NCBI RefSeq assembly: GCF_001484685.1
Contig: NZ_CP012200.1
Span: forward strand, 1,234,321-1,298,320
Source of the DNA: Thermococcus sp. 2319x1
GTDB taxonomy: Archaea > Methanobacteriota_B > Thermococci > Thermococcales > Thermococcaceae
DNA length: 64,000 nucleotides
Direction: 5' to 3'
The translations under genes were made by a program, and so were the position numbers. Below are positions 52,238 through 61,271 of this stretch, piece by piece. Numbering within the stretch: the stretch's first letter is position 1; each line of letters begins with the position of its first letter. The notes under the pieces are model-generated. The model saw only the letters and a list, made by a program, of their open reading frames with translations. It searched no databases and was not told the DNA's origin.

Positions 52238-53263
52238 TTAAACCCGTATCACTCTATATCCAGCCGCTTTCTTGAGTCTATTCATCACAGCAAGCCCCAA
52301 CCCTCTCTCTTCAATCCCTTCAGCCAATATTATATCCACTCCAGACTTGTCGAGTTCTCTGAGGGCTTTAAATAAATTCCTTGCTATCTCTTCCTCGCTT
52401 TCCCCTATGTTGAAATATGCGTCTGCCTCATAGAAATCCCCTGTGGCCATTACACCAACCTTCATACCCTGAGCTTTGTACTCTTTGACAAGCTCCTTGA
52501 TCTTCTCTTTAACCTTTTTACGCTCTCCTTCGATGACTATAACCTGGGCCTCTGGGGCGTAGTGTTTGTACTTCATTCCGGGAGCTTTTGCCAGCTTTAC
52601 CGGTTTCCCTTTTACGGCTGGATGAATCTTTATTTTTCCGATTACCCTTTCTATTTCCTCAAGAGGCAAACCGCCGGGTCTTAGAAGCATCGGGGGCTCT
52701 GTGGTTAGATCTATTACCGTTGACTCCACCCCTATCTTTGTCTCGCCCCCATCTATTATGCACTCTATCCTTCCATAAAAGTCATCGGCAACGTGTTCCG
52801 CTAGAGTTGGACTTGGCCTTCCGCTTATATTGGCTGAAGGAGCAGCAACCGGTCTTTCGCTTGCCTTTATCAACGCAAGGGCAATCTCATGAGCGGGCAT
52901 TCTTATCGCTACAGTTTCCAATCCACCTGTGGTTGCATAGGGGACTTTATCCCCTTTGGGGAGCACTATTGTCAACGGCCCCGGCCAGAACTTCTCTGCG
53001 AGCATTTTAGCTTTCTCAGGGACTTCTTTTGCAAGGTCATGAACCTGATCGAATTCAGCTATATGGATTATTAAAGGATTATCGGGGGGCCTCCCTTTTG
53101 CCTCGAATATCCTTTTGACGGCGTTTTCATTTAGAGCGTCTGCACCCAGTCCATAAACCGTCTCTGTAGGAAACGCAACAAGCTTCCCCTCTCTAATAAA
53201 CCTGGCAGCTATCTTGATTTTTCCCCGGTCAACGCCTTCCCGCATGTTTATCACTATCGTCAT
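52238..53263 (-). CDS. sua5: Threonylcarbamoyl-AMP synthase (Sua5)
   Basis: Makes threonylcarbamoyl-AMP for t6A37 in ANN-decoding tRNAs. The YrdC domain spans residues 1-200 (FPTETVYGLGADALN, KGRPPDNPLIIHI, PVAAPSANISGRPSPT) and the C-terminal Sua5 domain follows (PGMKYKHYAPEAQVIVIEGE). Length 341 shows the full Sua5 type rather than YrdC alone. The ATG at 53263 follows GGTGAGGG and overlaps the end of the glycosyltransferase gene by 35 bases. A palindrome TCGAAAAATTTTCGA lies just past the stop. Confidence 0.9.
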   Translation of the reverse strand: MTIVINMREGVDRGKIKIAARFIREGKLVAFPTETVYGLGADALNENAVKRIFEAKGRPPDNPLIIHIAEFDQVHDLAKEVPEKAKMLAEKFWPGPLTIVLPKGDKVPYATTGGLETVAIRMPAHEIALALIKASERPVAAPSANISGRPSPTLAEHVADDFYGRIECIIDGGETKIGVESTVIDLTTEPPMLLRPGGLPLEEIERVIGKIKIHPAVKGKPVKLAKAPGMKYKHYAPEAQVIVIEGERKKVKEKIKELVKEYKAQGMKVGVMATGDFYEADAYFNIGESEEEIARNLFKALRELDKSGVDIILAEGIEERGLGLAVMNRLKKAAGYRVIRV

Positions 53264-54296
53264 GTCCCTCACCCAAAACTTCCGTGTAAACCTCTTCAAT
53301 TCTCTCAGCGACTTTTTCCCACGTGTACCTTTCACCGATTCTTCTTCCGATTCTGCCCATTTTTAAAGCTTTTTTGTTGTCGAGCAAAAGCTCCACCCTT
53401 TCAACAAGCTCGTCAAAGTCTTTAAAGAGATACCCATTTTTTCCATCCCTTATGAGCTCCTTTATCCCCCCAACGGCCCTTCCAACCACAGGCACGCCAA
53501 GGGAATTCGCCTCAACTATCACAAGTCCAAAGCCCTCTCTCAAGGAGGGAACTACCAACATTTTGCTCTCCGCCAATATGTTTTCAACATCCCCTCTGTA
53601 TCCCAAAAACTCAACATTTGAGGGCGCCCTGCTTTTCAGTTCATCCATCAGCGGACCCTCTCCAACTACAAGGAATTTCTCAGTAGGGAAATGCTCCGCA
53701 AGGCGTATAAAAGTTTCTGGATCTTTGTAAGGGGCTAAGGCTCCGATGAACGTGATGTATTTTCTTGCTGCTTTCTTTGAGTTCAATTTTCTTATGCCGT
53801 TTGGGATAACCTTTACCCTTTTTGCTCCGAGGGAGAGGGCTTTTCCCTTCAGGTAGTGGCTTACGGCTATTATTGCGTTGCTTTTTGATATGCTCTCTCT
53901 AACGAAATACCTGCCCAGCGGAAGGTTTGACATGAAGTCAAGGTCACTTCCATGGGCCGTTATGATTAAGGGGATTTTTAGCTTCCTCTTTGCGAGAACT
54001 CCTGCATAGCTGGTTGTTCCGAGGTAATGAGCGTGGATGAGTTCAAAATTCAGCTTTTTGTGGAGCTTGATTATCTTTAGAAAAGCCAAAAGGGCAAACA
54101 AAATCCCCCTCAAACCAAAGATTGGGGGCACTTTAACCTGATAAACGGCGTCTCTTTCGAAGTCTCGCGGGATTATCGGGCCGTAAGTTAAAACATAAAC
54201 TTCATGCCGCTTTCTAAGCTCCCTAACTAGGCTATCGGTGTGATTTGCGACCCCTCCCTTATGGGGAGGGTAATGCCCTACCATCAAGATTCTCAT
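53229..54296 (-). CDS. GT4-family glycosyltransferase
   Basis: GT-B fold glycosyltransferase (355 residues) transferring a sugar from a nucleotide donor. HYPPHKGGVANHT is the acceptor-domain glycine loop; the donor-domain signature is VPSLREGFGLVIVEANSLG with the E-x7-E pair. Donor and acceptor are unknown; surface polysaccharide or glycoprotein synthesis is plausible given the neighbouring exported protein. It ends inside the Sua5 gene. Confidence 0.85.
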   Translation of the reverse strand: MRILMVGHYPPHKGGVANHTDSLVRELRKRHEVYVLTYGPIIPRDFERDAVYQVKVPPIFGLRGILFALLAFLKIIKLHKKLNFELIHAHYLGTTSYAGVLAKRKLKIPLIITAHGSDLDFMSNLPLGRYFVRESISKSNAIIAVSHYLKGKALSLGAKRVKVIPNGIRKLNSKKAARKYITFIGALAPYKDPETFIRLAEHFPTEKFLVVGEGPLMDELKSRAPSNVEFLGYRGDVENILAESKMLVVPSLREGFGLVIVEANSLGVPVVGRAVGGIKELIRDGKNGYLFKDFDELVERVELLLDNKKALKMGRIGRRIGERYTWEKVAERIEEVYTEVLGEGHDDSDKHAGRR

Positions 54297-54331
54297 GGAT
54301 AAAAAATGTAGAAGAGAGGTAAAAAGCCTTT

Positions 54332-55504
54332 CTATGGTCTGCCCCTACCTTTTCCACTCGGTGGATTTACTGGGAGGTTCTCCTTTATTTTGCCTTTTCC
54401 TTGCATAAAGGCTTCCCTTAACATGTTTTTGGCATCTTCGATGAGCTCCCTAGCGGTGTCGTAATCTCCAGCCTGTATTGCGACTTTTGCTGCATCTATC
54501 TTCTTTTTTATTTGAGTTACGTCAATTCCAGCCTTTTCGAGAACTTTTATTTTAACTTCGAGTCTGTATACTTCCTTTTCGAGCTGGATGTCAACCCTCG
54601 CATGAATGACCTTCTGCCACTCCTTGCTGGCCAGCTTAATCACGGCCTCTGCGTGAGCCTTTGCAGCTATTGCCTGTCCGTAAGCTTTTCCGTAGTTTCC
54701 TTCATTGTAGCTCTCGTTTGCGATTTGTATTTTCTTTTCGGCAATTTCAATTAGTCTTTTAGCGGCCGGAACTGGAAGATTATCGAGCATTTCTTTTGCC
54801 GTTTCAGTTCTGTTGATAGCTAATTGGATTGCTTCCCATGCCATCTCGGCTGTCACAGTTACGTTCTCTTCGGTTATGTTTCCATCTCTAACCCTCTCTC
54901 TAATGCGCTCTCTTATTTGTTCAGCCGTTCTGTTATTCATTAGTTGGCTTTTGAGTATTATCACGTTTCTAGTTGTGAGCAGGACGCCAATTACTTCAGT
55001 TGTGTTTGTTAGATTGTCATCCACGTATAGGATAAACTTCTTCCCTTCTATGCCTTTAGCTTGTTTTATTGCCCCCAGGTCTCTCCCGTGGGCGATGACA
55101 ATCTTAACGTTTTCAAAAAGTCCTGGATATTCTTGGATGGCCTTTTTGAGTACTTCTAAATTGGTTTCGTACCTGTTTTCACCATACCACCTAACACATG
55201 AAACTCCTAGCTCGTCTAGGTCCGTTTCGTAGTCTTTTGGCACGGCATCGGGCCCGCCTATTATTATAACTTTGTCTGGGGCATTCTCCATAATCTCTGC
55301 CGTGATATTGGGATCATACACTCCCCAAGTCGTTACCACCACGCTTGCATTTAGCATTTTGGCAAGCTCCTCTGCAAGCGTTGAATCCGCCTCGTTGTCA
55401 CTTACAAGGATTACTATTGAAAGGCTCTGTGCCTGTGATAGTGGCATCATGCTCGCTAAAAGCAAGGCACCAAACAACAATGCAAACACTTTTTTCACCA
55501 TCAT
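54332..55504 (-). CDS. Secreted protein with cell-wall-binding-type repeat and helical C-terminus
   Basis: MMVKKVFALLFGALLLASMM and PLSQAQS form a signal peptide. Residues 30-200 resemble the CW_binding_2 fold seen in S-layer-associated proteins (KVIIIGGPDAVPKDYETDLD, VRWYGENRYETNLEVLKKAI). Residues 220-375 are helical repeats (AAKRLIEIAEKKIQIANESY, AKVAIQAGDYDTARELIEDA), and the end is Gly/Pro/Lys-rich. A surface role is likely. The ATG follows GGTGATAAGCC; a 5 bp hairpin (TCACT/AGTGA) lies in the leader. Confidence 0.72.
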   Translation of the reverse strand: MMVKKVFALLFGALLLASMMPLSQAQSLSIVILVSDNEADSTLAEELAKMLNASVVVTTWGVYDPNITAEIMENAPDKVIIIGGPDAVPKDYETDLDELGVSCVRWYGENRYETNLEVLKKAIQEYPGLFENVKIVIAHGRDLGAIKQAKGIEGKKFILYVDDNLTNTTEVIGVLLTTRNVIILKSQLMNNRTAEQIRERIRERVRDGNITEENVTVTAEMAWEAIQLAINRTETAKEMLDNLPVPAAKRLIEIAEKKIQIANESYNEGNYGKAYGQAIAAKAHAEAVIKLASKEWQKVIHARVDIQLEKEVYRLEVKIKVLEKAGIDVTQIKKKIDAAKVAIQAGDYDTARELIEDAKNMLREAFMQGKGKIKENLPVNPPSGKGRGRP

Positions 55505-55648
55505 GGCTTATCACCTCACTTTATTATAGTGAAAAACCTCTATTTAAGCTTTTTTCATGAAATCGTTTTGTTTTGTCTCTGTTTGTTTATTCAAATGCCA
55601 TGAAAACCCTTTTTGACTTTGTGAGGGTTAAAAAAAGTTTAAAACCGT

Positions 55649-57091
55649 TTATGTATGTTCAAAAACCTCATAGAAGACTTTTTCAGCAAATTGAGTTAAT
55701 GTCATTCCTTCTTTCTTTGCTATTCTTTCGAGAATCTTTTGTGCATTGCTTCCGTATTGGCAGGCTTTCTTTTCTCTGTATGCGACGTCTCTGGGTAGGC
55801 CTACTTCAAGGGCCACTTCCCTCAGGATAGCCTTTCTTACCCCATTTTGGATTTTGTACTCTAAAGGTGTTCTCAGTCCCCCTTTAACAACGTTGAGATC
55901 CAAGAACGGAAACCTTCCTTCAACACCGTTCAGCATGGCAATTTTGTCGTCTCTGGCAAGGTTCCTTTCCCCCATCTCCAAAATATCTTTCTCCATTAGC
56001 GAAGGATCCCTAAGGTATTTTGCGTACCCTCCAAAAAGCTCATCGGCTCCCTGACCGGTTAAAAGAACTTTGGTGTTGTCCTCTCTGGCCAGCCTTGTTG
56101 CGAAGTAGATCGGAATTCCTATCGCAAGGTTCATGGGGTTGGGCTCTTCTATGGCGAACATAACTTTTTCAAGAGAGTTTTTTACGTCATCCATGCTAAA
56201 CACGTACTCCCTAAGCTTTAAGCCGAGTTTTTCACTAACTTTTCTTGCCCATTCCAGGTCTTGACTCCCCTCTGCTCCCGCCGTGTAAAGGATAACATCT
56301 GAGTATTTTGAGGCAAGAAGGGCTATTAAAGAACTATCCAGCCCTCCTGAGAACAACACCCCTACCTTTTTTGCGCTCCTGATTCTTACTGCATATTCCA
56401 GGCTTTTCCTTATGCTTAGCTTTGCCCTCTCGTAGGAAAAAGGTGCCCCTTTTAGCTCTGAGAGTGTAAAGAGCTGAACTCGTTCAATGCCCTTCCTTGA
56501 TATTTTAACGAGCTCTCCTGGATTTACGGGGATTGCTCTTTCTCCTATGCTCCAGAGGACTTTCTTTTCTGAGGCAAAGAAGCCGTTCTGAGAATAATAG
56601 AGAGGCCTAATCCCAATTGGGTCTCTAAAAAGGTAAATGTTCTCTTTATCGGAAAATGCTATTGCATAATCTCCGTTTAAGACTCTCATTAAGCGTTTCA
56701 CGCTCTCAGCTATGGAACTGCCCTTTTCAATTTGAAACTCCAAGAAGCGCAGAATCACTTCCGTATCGACATCACTCTCGAATTCAACCCCTCTTCTCTC
56801 TAAAAACTCCCTTATTTGCCGGTGATTGTATATCTCTCCGTTATGAGCTAGGACAAAGTTGTTAAAAAACGGCTGGGTAAAGCTCTTTGAACCTGTCATG
56901 GCTAGACGGCACTGGAGGAGTCCTATACTGCCGTCTGGAATTTCACCAATTTTAGAAAAATCTTCGCTCTTCAAAACCCCTTCATTGGTCCACACACCAA
57001 AAGAATCTCCCCCCCTATGTTTTCCAGAGCGCATCATTGTTATGAGCTTGGGTTTTAGATGCCTCCCTATCCCTCCCGCGATGAGGCACAC
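55649..57091 (-). CDS. asnB: Asparagine synthase (glutamine-hydrolysing) family protein
   Basis: Class II amidotransferase plus asparagine synthetase domains (480 residues). The GTG at 57091 is chosen because the next codon is the nucleophile Cys (CLIAGGIGRH) and GGTGAGAG precedes it; the longer frame is rejected. Glutaminase residues: KHRGGDSFGVW, LAHNGEIYNH. Synthetase domain: GVLFSGGLDSSLIALLAS (PP-loop) and TGQGADELFGGYAKY. It probably makes asparagine, though archaeal paralogues acting on other acids exist. Confidence 0.85.
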   Translation of the reverse strand: MCLIAGGIGRHLKPKLITMMRSGKHRGGDSFGVWTNEGVLKSEDFSKIGEIPDGSIGLLQCRLAMTGSKSFTQPFFNNFVLAHNGEIYNHRQIREFLERRGVEFESDVDTEVILRFLEFQIEKGSSIAESVKRLMRVLNGDYAIAFSDKENIYLFRDPIGIRPLYYSQNGFFASEKKVLWSIGERAIPVNPGELVKISRKGIERVQLFTLSELKGAPFSYERAKLSIRKSLEYAVRIRSAKKVGVLFSGGLDSSLIALLASKYSDVILYTAGAEGSQDLEWARKVSEKLGLKLREYVFSMDDVKNSLEKVMFAIEEPNPMNLAIGIPIYFATRLAREDNTKVLLTGQGADELFGGYAKYLRDPSLMEKDILEMGERNLARDDKIAMLNGVEGRFPFLDLNVVKGGLRTPLEYKIQNGVRKAILREVALEVGLPRDVAYREKKACQYGSNAQKILERIAKKEGMTLTQFAEKVFYEVFEHT

Positions 57092-57214
57092 TACTCTCAC
57101 CAGAACCTCTTGTTTACCCGTCAATAAAAACCTTCCCGGTTTCTTCCTAAAGAAGGATTCATTTTAGGAAAAATTTCTTGAATGAAAGTTCTGTTCTCAG
57201 TTTTTCCACTGAAC

Positions 57215-57967
57215 TTATGTTAGATCCCCACAGGTGCAGTAGTGTTCATAGGCTAACGTTTCAAGTTCATCAAATCCACTTCTCGTTTTTGCGGATAGAT
57301 AGAGCACCCTAACTGGCGGCGAAACTTCGGGCAGAAATTTACATAGCCTGTACGCCAAAAGCCCCTGCGTTGAACTGTCAAGCTTTAAACGAGCTGAGAG
57401 ATATTCAACATTCTCCAGGTACCTTTTTGTCTTCCCCAAATCTCTGATAAGGTCTATTTTATTCAGAGCAGGCACAGTTGTTGCACCAAGCCGAAGGTCT
57501 ATCAAAAGGGCAAAAAACTTAACAAAGCAGTAATCGTGGAGGTTTCTTAGTATCGTGGGGTCAAATAAGTATACAACAAGCGGACTTGGGAGATTTTCCA
57601 TTAGCTTAACCCCAAACTCATGGAAGAGAAACGTTTCCATCTGGCCCGGGGTGTCGATAAGGACGTAATCGTTCTCTTTTTCCAGCCTTAGTATTTTTTC
57701 AACGTATTCGTTGAGGTAGTCCATCAAAAAGTCATAACTTTCCACAATAGCCCCATTGGGTCCGTAACCCTTTTTCATAAGCTCTTCTACTGTTACATGC
57801 TCTCTAACGTCTACCGCCGGGATATAGGGGAGGTTCTTAACCCCTGTATCCAGATTTACATACGCCACTTTCTTCTCGTTCTCTTCCAAAAACCTCCCAA
57901 ATTCTCCTGTTAGAGTTGTTTTTCCGCTTCCAGCGGTCCCAACGAATACCACTATCACTCCAGTCAC
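57215..57967 (-). CDS. GPN-loop GTPase (PAB0955 family)
   Basis: Dimeric GTPase with FVGTAGSGKTTLTGEFG (G1), the diagnostic GPN motif in GYGPNGAIVESYD, DTPGQMETF (G3) and PALNKIDLI (G4). Its structure is known from P. abyssi PAB0955; eukaryotic relatives help assemble RNA polymerase II. The start is GTG at 57967 overlapping the MinD stop (GTGA), so the two are translationally coupled. Confidence 0.88.
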   Translation of the reverse strand: MTGVIVVFVGTAGSGKTTLTGEFGRFLEENEKKVAYVNLDTGVKNLPYIPAVDVREHVTVEELMKKGYGPNGAIVESYDFLMDYLNEYVEKILRLEKENDYVLIDTPGQMETFLFHEFGVKLMENLPSPLVVYLFDPTILRNLHDYCFVKFFALLIDLRLGATTVPALNKIDLIRDLGKTKRYLENVEYLSARLKLDSSTQGLLAYRLCKFLPEVSPPVRVLYLSAKTRSGFDELETLAYEHYCTCGDLT

Positions 57968-58689
57968 CGCTGGTCTCTTTCCATCCCTATAAGCCTCTCC
58001 GCAAGCTCGAAAAATGCTTTTGTGGCTTTTGAATTCGGATCATACACCACCACGGGCATTCCTTCCAGCGTCGCTTCCCTAACTTTTGGGTCTTCCGGGA
58101 TAACTGCCAAGAGCGGAAACTCCATAACTTCTTCAGCAGCTTCCGGGGGTATGTCGTTTTTATGTCCACCGTACCTGTTGAGTATAAACCCCAAAACCTC
58201 TCGTCCAGCCTTCTTCAAGACTATCCCCACTTTCATTGTGTCGCTGAGGCTTGCTATTTCTGGGTTGGTCACCAGAATAATCTCCTCCCCGCTCAGCATG
58301 GCACTCATGGCATCTATTTGCAATCCAGCCGGACAGTCTATAAGGATGTAATCAAAGTCCTCCTTTAGCTTGGGGATCACCTTTGGTAGATTTCTGGGGT
58401 CTGCTTTAGCAACGTGCTCCCAATCTACTGCAGCCGGAACCACGTACACGAGCTCATACCGGGTGGTATGGACAGCTTTTCTTATGTCCTCCTCTTCAAT
58501 TAAAACATCGTGGATAGTTCTTCCAGCATCGTCCAGTCCAAAATGCAGGCTTAGGTTTGCCATAGTCAAGTCCGCATCAACTGCACACACTTTTCTCCCC
58601 AACTTTCCCAGAGCAATTGCGAGATTTGCTGTAACAGTAGTTTTTCCGGTACCACCTTTTCCGGAGGCTATTGAGATTATTCTCCCCAT
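57964..58689 (-). CDS. minD: MinD-like ParA-family ATPase
   Basis: Deviant Walker A ATPase: IASGKGGTGKTTVTANLA has the signature Lys, CAVDADLTMANLSLHFGL the second motif, DYILIDCPAGLQIDAMSAML switch II. Archaeal MinD-like proteins act as spatial regulators of various membrane structures; MinE is absent in archaea. Length 242. The C-terminus ELAERLIGMERDQR may form a membrane-targeting helix. The ATG at 58689 follows GGGGAATGA. Operon with the GPN GTPase. Confidence 0.87.
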   Translation of the reverse strand: MGRIISIASGKGGTGKTTVTANLAIALGKLGRKVCAVDADLTMANLSLHFGLDDAGRTIHDVLIEEEDIRKAVHTTRYELVYVVPAAVDWEHVAKADPRNLPKVIPKLKEDFDYILIDCPAGLQIDAMSAMLSGEEIILVTNPEIASLSDTMKVGIVLKKAGREVLGFILNRYGGHKNDIPPEAAEEVMEFPLLAVIPEDPKVREATLEGMPVVVYDPNSKATKAFFELAERLIGMERDQR

Positions 58690-58779
58690 GGTCATTCCCC
58701 ACTATAATTCTCCTAAACCTTTATGAACTTTTACCAAAAGGTTATAAGTGGAGAGACCAGCAATGGGAAGGTGAGAAAA

Positions 58780-60588
58780 ATGAAGGTGTTTGTTGCGGAT
58801 ACGAGCGTTATAGTTGATGGGAGGCTCACTCAGTACCTCAACAGGATTGACGAAAAGGTTAAGGTGATTATTCCCGAAGCGGTTGTTGCTGAGATTGAGC
58901 ATCAGGCGAATGAGGGCAAGGCTATAGGGCACACTGGGTTGGAGGAGTTAAAAAAACTTAGAAAACTTGCCGATGAAGATAAGATCCTTTTAGAATTCTA
59001 CGGTGAAAGGCCAGATCTATGGCAAATTAGAAGGGCAAAAGCTGGGGAAATTGACCACATGATAAGGGAAGTTGCCAGAGAGCTTAACGCAATCCTTATA
59101 ACCGGTGATCAGGTGCAGAGGGACATCGCCATAGCCAAAGGCATCGAGGTAATCTATCTCGAAAGCAGAAAAGAGGTTAAGCACAGACTTGAGGACTTTT
59201 TTGATGAGCATACAATGAGCGTTCACCTTAAAGCCGGCGTAAAGCCACTGGCAAAGAAAGGAAAACCCGGTCAATGGAGGCTTGTTCCCATAAGGGATGA
59301 GGAGCTTACGGATGAGGAGCTTGAGGAGATAGCGGATGACATAGTCGAGAGGGCTAAGAGAGATCCGGAGTCGTTTATAGAGCTTGATGAACCCGGGGCC
59401 ACTGTTGTTCAGCTGAGGAACTATCGTATAGTCATAGCAAAGCCCCCGTTTGCCGATAGAATAGAGATTACCGCTGTAAGACCGATAACCAAATTGAGCA
59501 TAGAGGACTACAACCTCCCGGAAAAACTCTTAGAGCGTTTAACCGACAAAGCCGAGGGAATACTTATAGCCGGTGCGCCCGGAGAAGGGAAGACAACTTT
59601 TGCACAGGCTTTAGCTGAGTACTATGCCTCCATGGGTAAGATAGTTAAGACAATGGAAAAACCCAGAGACCTTCAGGTTAGTGAAGAGATAACCCAGTAT
59701 ACGGCACTTGGGGGAAGAATGGAAAAAACCGGGGATGTGCTCTTACTGGTCAGGCCGGACTACACCATATTCGACGAGATGAGGAAGACGAGTGACTTCA
59801 AGATCTATGCTGATTTAAGGCTCGCTGGAGTTGGCATGATAGGCGTTGTCCACGCTACAAAGCCCATAGACGCTATCCAGAGATTTATTGGAAGGGTGGA
59901 GCTCGGAATGATTCCGCAAATAGTTGATACAGTGATATTCATAAAAGCTGGGAATGTTGATAAAGTGCTGACTCTGGAGTATAAGGTTAAGGTGCCGAGT
60001 GGAATGACAGAGGAGGATTTAGCGAGACCTGTTATAGAGGTCAGGGACTTCATGACGGATGAACTTGAATACGAGATTTATACCTATGGAGAGGAGATAA
60101 GCGTTGTTCCAGTAAAGAAAAAAGAGAAGCCACCGGCAATGAAACTCGCGGAGAAAAAGCTCAAACAGGAGATCAAGAAGTTCCTCCCCGACGTTTACAC
60201 CGAAGTTGAGCTTGCAAGTCCGCACAAGGCTATAATATACGCGGATGAATTTGATATCCCGACAATAATAGGGAAGAAGGGCAAGAGAATAAGCGAAATA
60301 GAGAAAAAGCTTGGCATAAGTATAGATGTGAGGAGCTTTGATGAAAAACTTGCAGAAATGCCCAAGGAAAAGATACCCGTTGAGGCAGAAGAAAAGAAAA
60401 AGCAAATAATCCTTAAAGTTTCACCCGATTTTGCTAAGAAACCCCTTAAGTTCTTTGCAGGCGAGCAGTACATATTCACCGCAACGCCTTCAAGAAAGGG
60501 GCTTGTTAAGGTTAACAAAAACACCCCGATAGGTAAGGAGCTCACGAGGGTGCTGGATGCAGGAATTGAGCTCTGGGCTTCTCTTTAA
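58780..60588 (+). CDS. PINc-PilT-like ATPase-KH protein
   Basis: Three-part protein of 602 residues. PIN nuclease domain at residues 1-145 (FVADTSVIVDGRLTQYL, AILITGDQVQRDIA with acidic metal residues). PilT/VirB11-like ATPase at about 240-440 (LIAGAPGEGKTTFAQALAEY; VRPDYTIFDEMRKTSD as the Walker B/Asp box; GMIGVVHATKPIDAI as the His box). KH-type RNA-binding domain at about 470-530 (IPTIIGKKGKRISEIEKKLG). The layout is known as the archaeal PINA family, an ATPase acting on nucleic acids including Holliday junctions. The ATG at 58780 follows GGTGAG. Confidence 0.88.
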   Translation: MKVFVADTSVIVDGRLTQYLNRIDEKVKVIIPEAVVAEIEHQANEGKAIGHTGLEELKKLRKLADEDKILLEFYGERPDLWQIRRAKAGEIDHMIREVARELNAILITGDQVQRDIAIAKGIEVIYLESRKEVKHRLEDFFDEHTMSVHLKAGVKPLAKKGKPGQWRLVPIRDEELTDEELEEIADDIVERAKRDPESFIELDEPGATVVQLRNYRIVIAKPPFADRIEITAVRPITKLSIEDYNLPEKLLERLTDKAEGILIAGAPGEGKTTFAQALAEYYASMGKIVKTMEKPRDLQVSEEITQYTALGGRMEKTGDVLLLVRPDYTIFDEMRKTSDFKIYADLRLAGVGMIGVVHATKPIDAIQRFIGRVELGMIPQIVDTVIFIKAGNVDKVLTLEYKVKVPSGMTEEDLARPVIEVRDFMTDELEYEIYTYGEEISVVPVKKKEKPPAMKLAEKKLKQEIKKFLPDVYTEVELASPHKAIIYADEFDIPTIIGKKGKRISEIEKKLGISIDVRSFDEKLAEMPKEKIPVEAEEKKKQIILKVSPDFAKKPLKFFAGEQYIFTATPSRKGLVKVNKNTPIGKELTRVLDAGIELWASL

Positions 60589-60597
60589 TCTCTTTTT

Positions 60598-60653
60598 GGC
60601 TCAGTTGCGAGGGTACTCATCATTACTCAGCTAGCGAAATTGTCCTCATCGCC
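60598..60653 (-). ncRNA. Box C/D guide RNA targeting conserved 23S rRNA
   Basis: Minus strand: stem GGC, box C GATGA (in GCGATGA, 60646-60652), guide ending ATTTCGCTAG, D' CTGA (60627-60630), spacer GTA, C' ATGATGA (60617-60623), guide GTACCCTCGCAA, D CTGA (60601-60604), closing GCC. The D' guide is complementary over 10 bases to TAGCGAAATT, part of the universally conserved 23S segment GGTAGCGAAATTCCTTG. A minus-strand TATA-like CTTAAAG at about 60675-60682 is centred 26 bp upstream. It fills the spacer between the PINc-ATPase and Maf genes. Confidence 0.8.
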
Positions 60654-60690
60654 CGAAATTTTTATATTTTCATCCTTTAAGTGCCTTTTG

Positions 60691-61251
60691 ATGAGGCTGA
60701 TCTTAGCGTCCCAAAGTCCAAGGAGAAGGGAGATACTTGCAAAGTTCTTTGATACTTTTGATATCATCCCGAGCAACGTCAGTGAGGAATCCAAAGCTTT
60801 AGATCCAGCGGAGCATGCTGTAGAGGTGGCAAAGAAAAAAGCCCGTGATGTTTATTCCCTCTACGGAGGAACCGTAGTTGGGGCAGATACCATAGTCTTC
60901 TTGGACGGCAAAATCCTTGGCAAGCCAAAAAATAAGGAAGAAGCAAGGGAAATGCTTAGGGCCTTAAGCGGAAGAATACACAAGGTCATAACTGGTTACT
61001 GCATTATCCATGAAGGGAGGGAGATTACAGGTTACGTGGTCACGGAGGTTAAGTTTAGGGAACTCAGCGAAGAGGAGATAGAATGGTACGTTTCCACGGG
61101 TGAGCCTCTGGACAAGGCTGGCGCTTATGGAATCCAAGGGAAGGGAGGAGTTCTGGTGGAATGGATAAAAGGGGATTACTACAACGTTGTCGGCTTCCCG
61201 ATGAAAATAATCCTTGAGCTTAAAGACCTGGGGTTTAAGCTCTCAACATAA
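60691..61251 (+). CDS. Maf-like nucleotide pyrophosphatase
   Basis: House-cleaning hydrolase of non-canonical nucleoside triphosphates. MRLILASQSPRRREILAKFF is the Maf signature start, VVGADTIVFLDGKILGKP and DKAGAYGIQGKGGVLVEWI are the catalytic blocks. Length 186 is standard. The gene looks leaderless: TATA TTTTTATATTT at 60658-60668 lies about 27 bp before the ATG at 60691. The longer frame would run through the C/D RNA gene and is rejected. Confidence 0.9.
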   Translation: MRLILASQSPRRREILAKFFDTFDIIPSNVSEESKALDPAEHAVEVAKKKARDVYSLYGGTVVGADTIVFLDGKILGKPKNKEEAREMLRALSGRIHKVITGYCIIHEGREITGYVVTEVKFRELSEEEIEWYVSTGEPLDKAGAYGIQGKGGVLVEWIKGDYYNVVGFPMKIILELKDLGFKLST

Positions 61252-61271
61252 AACAAAAATAAAGCTGGAGG

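Noticed and set aside
55505-55648. Box or operator search in the spacer between the cell-wall-binding-type protein and asparagine synthase genes
   Set aside because: Only a TATA-like AGCTTAAATAGAGG, a 5 bp leader hairpin and T-runs are seen; nothing beyond a normal promoter and terminator.
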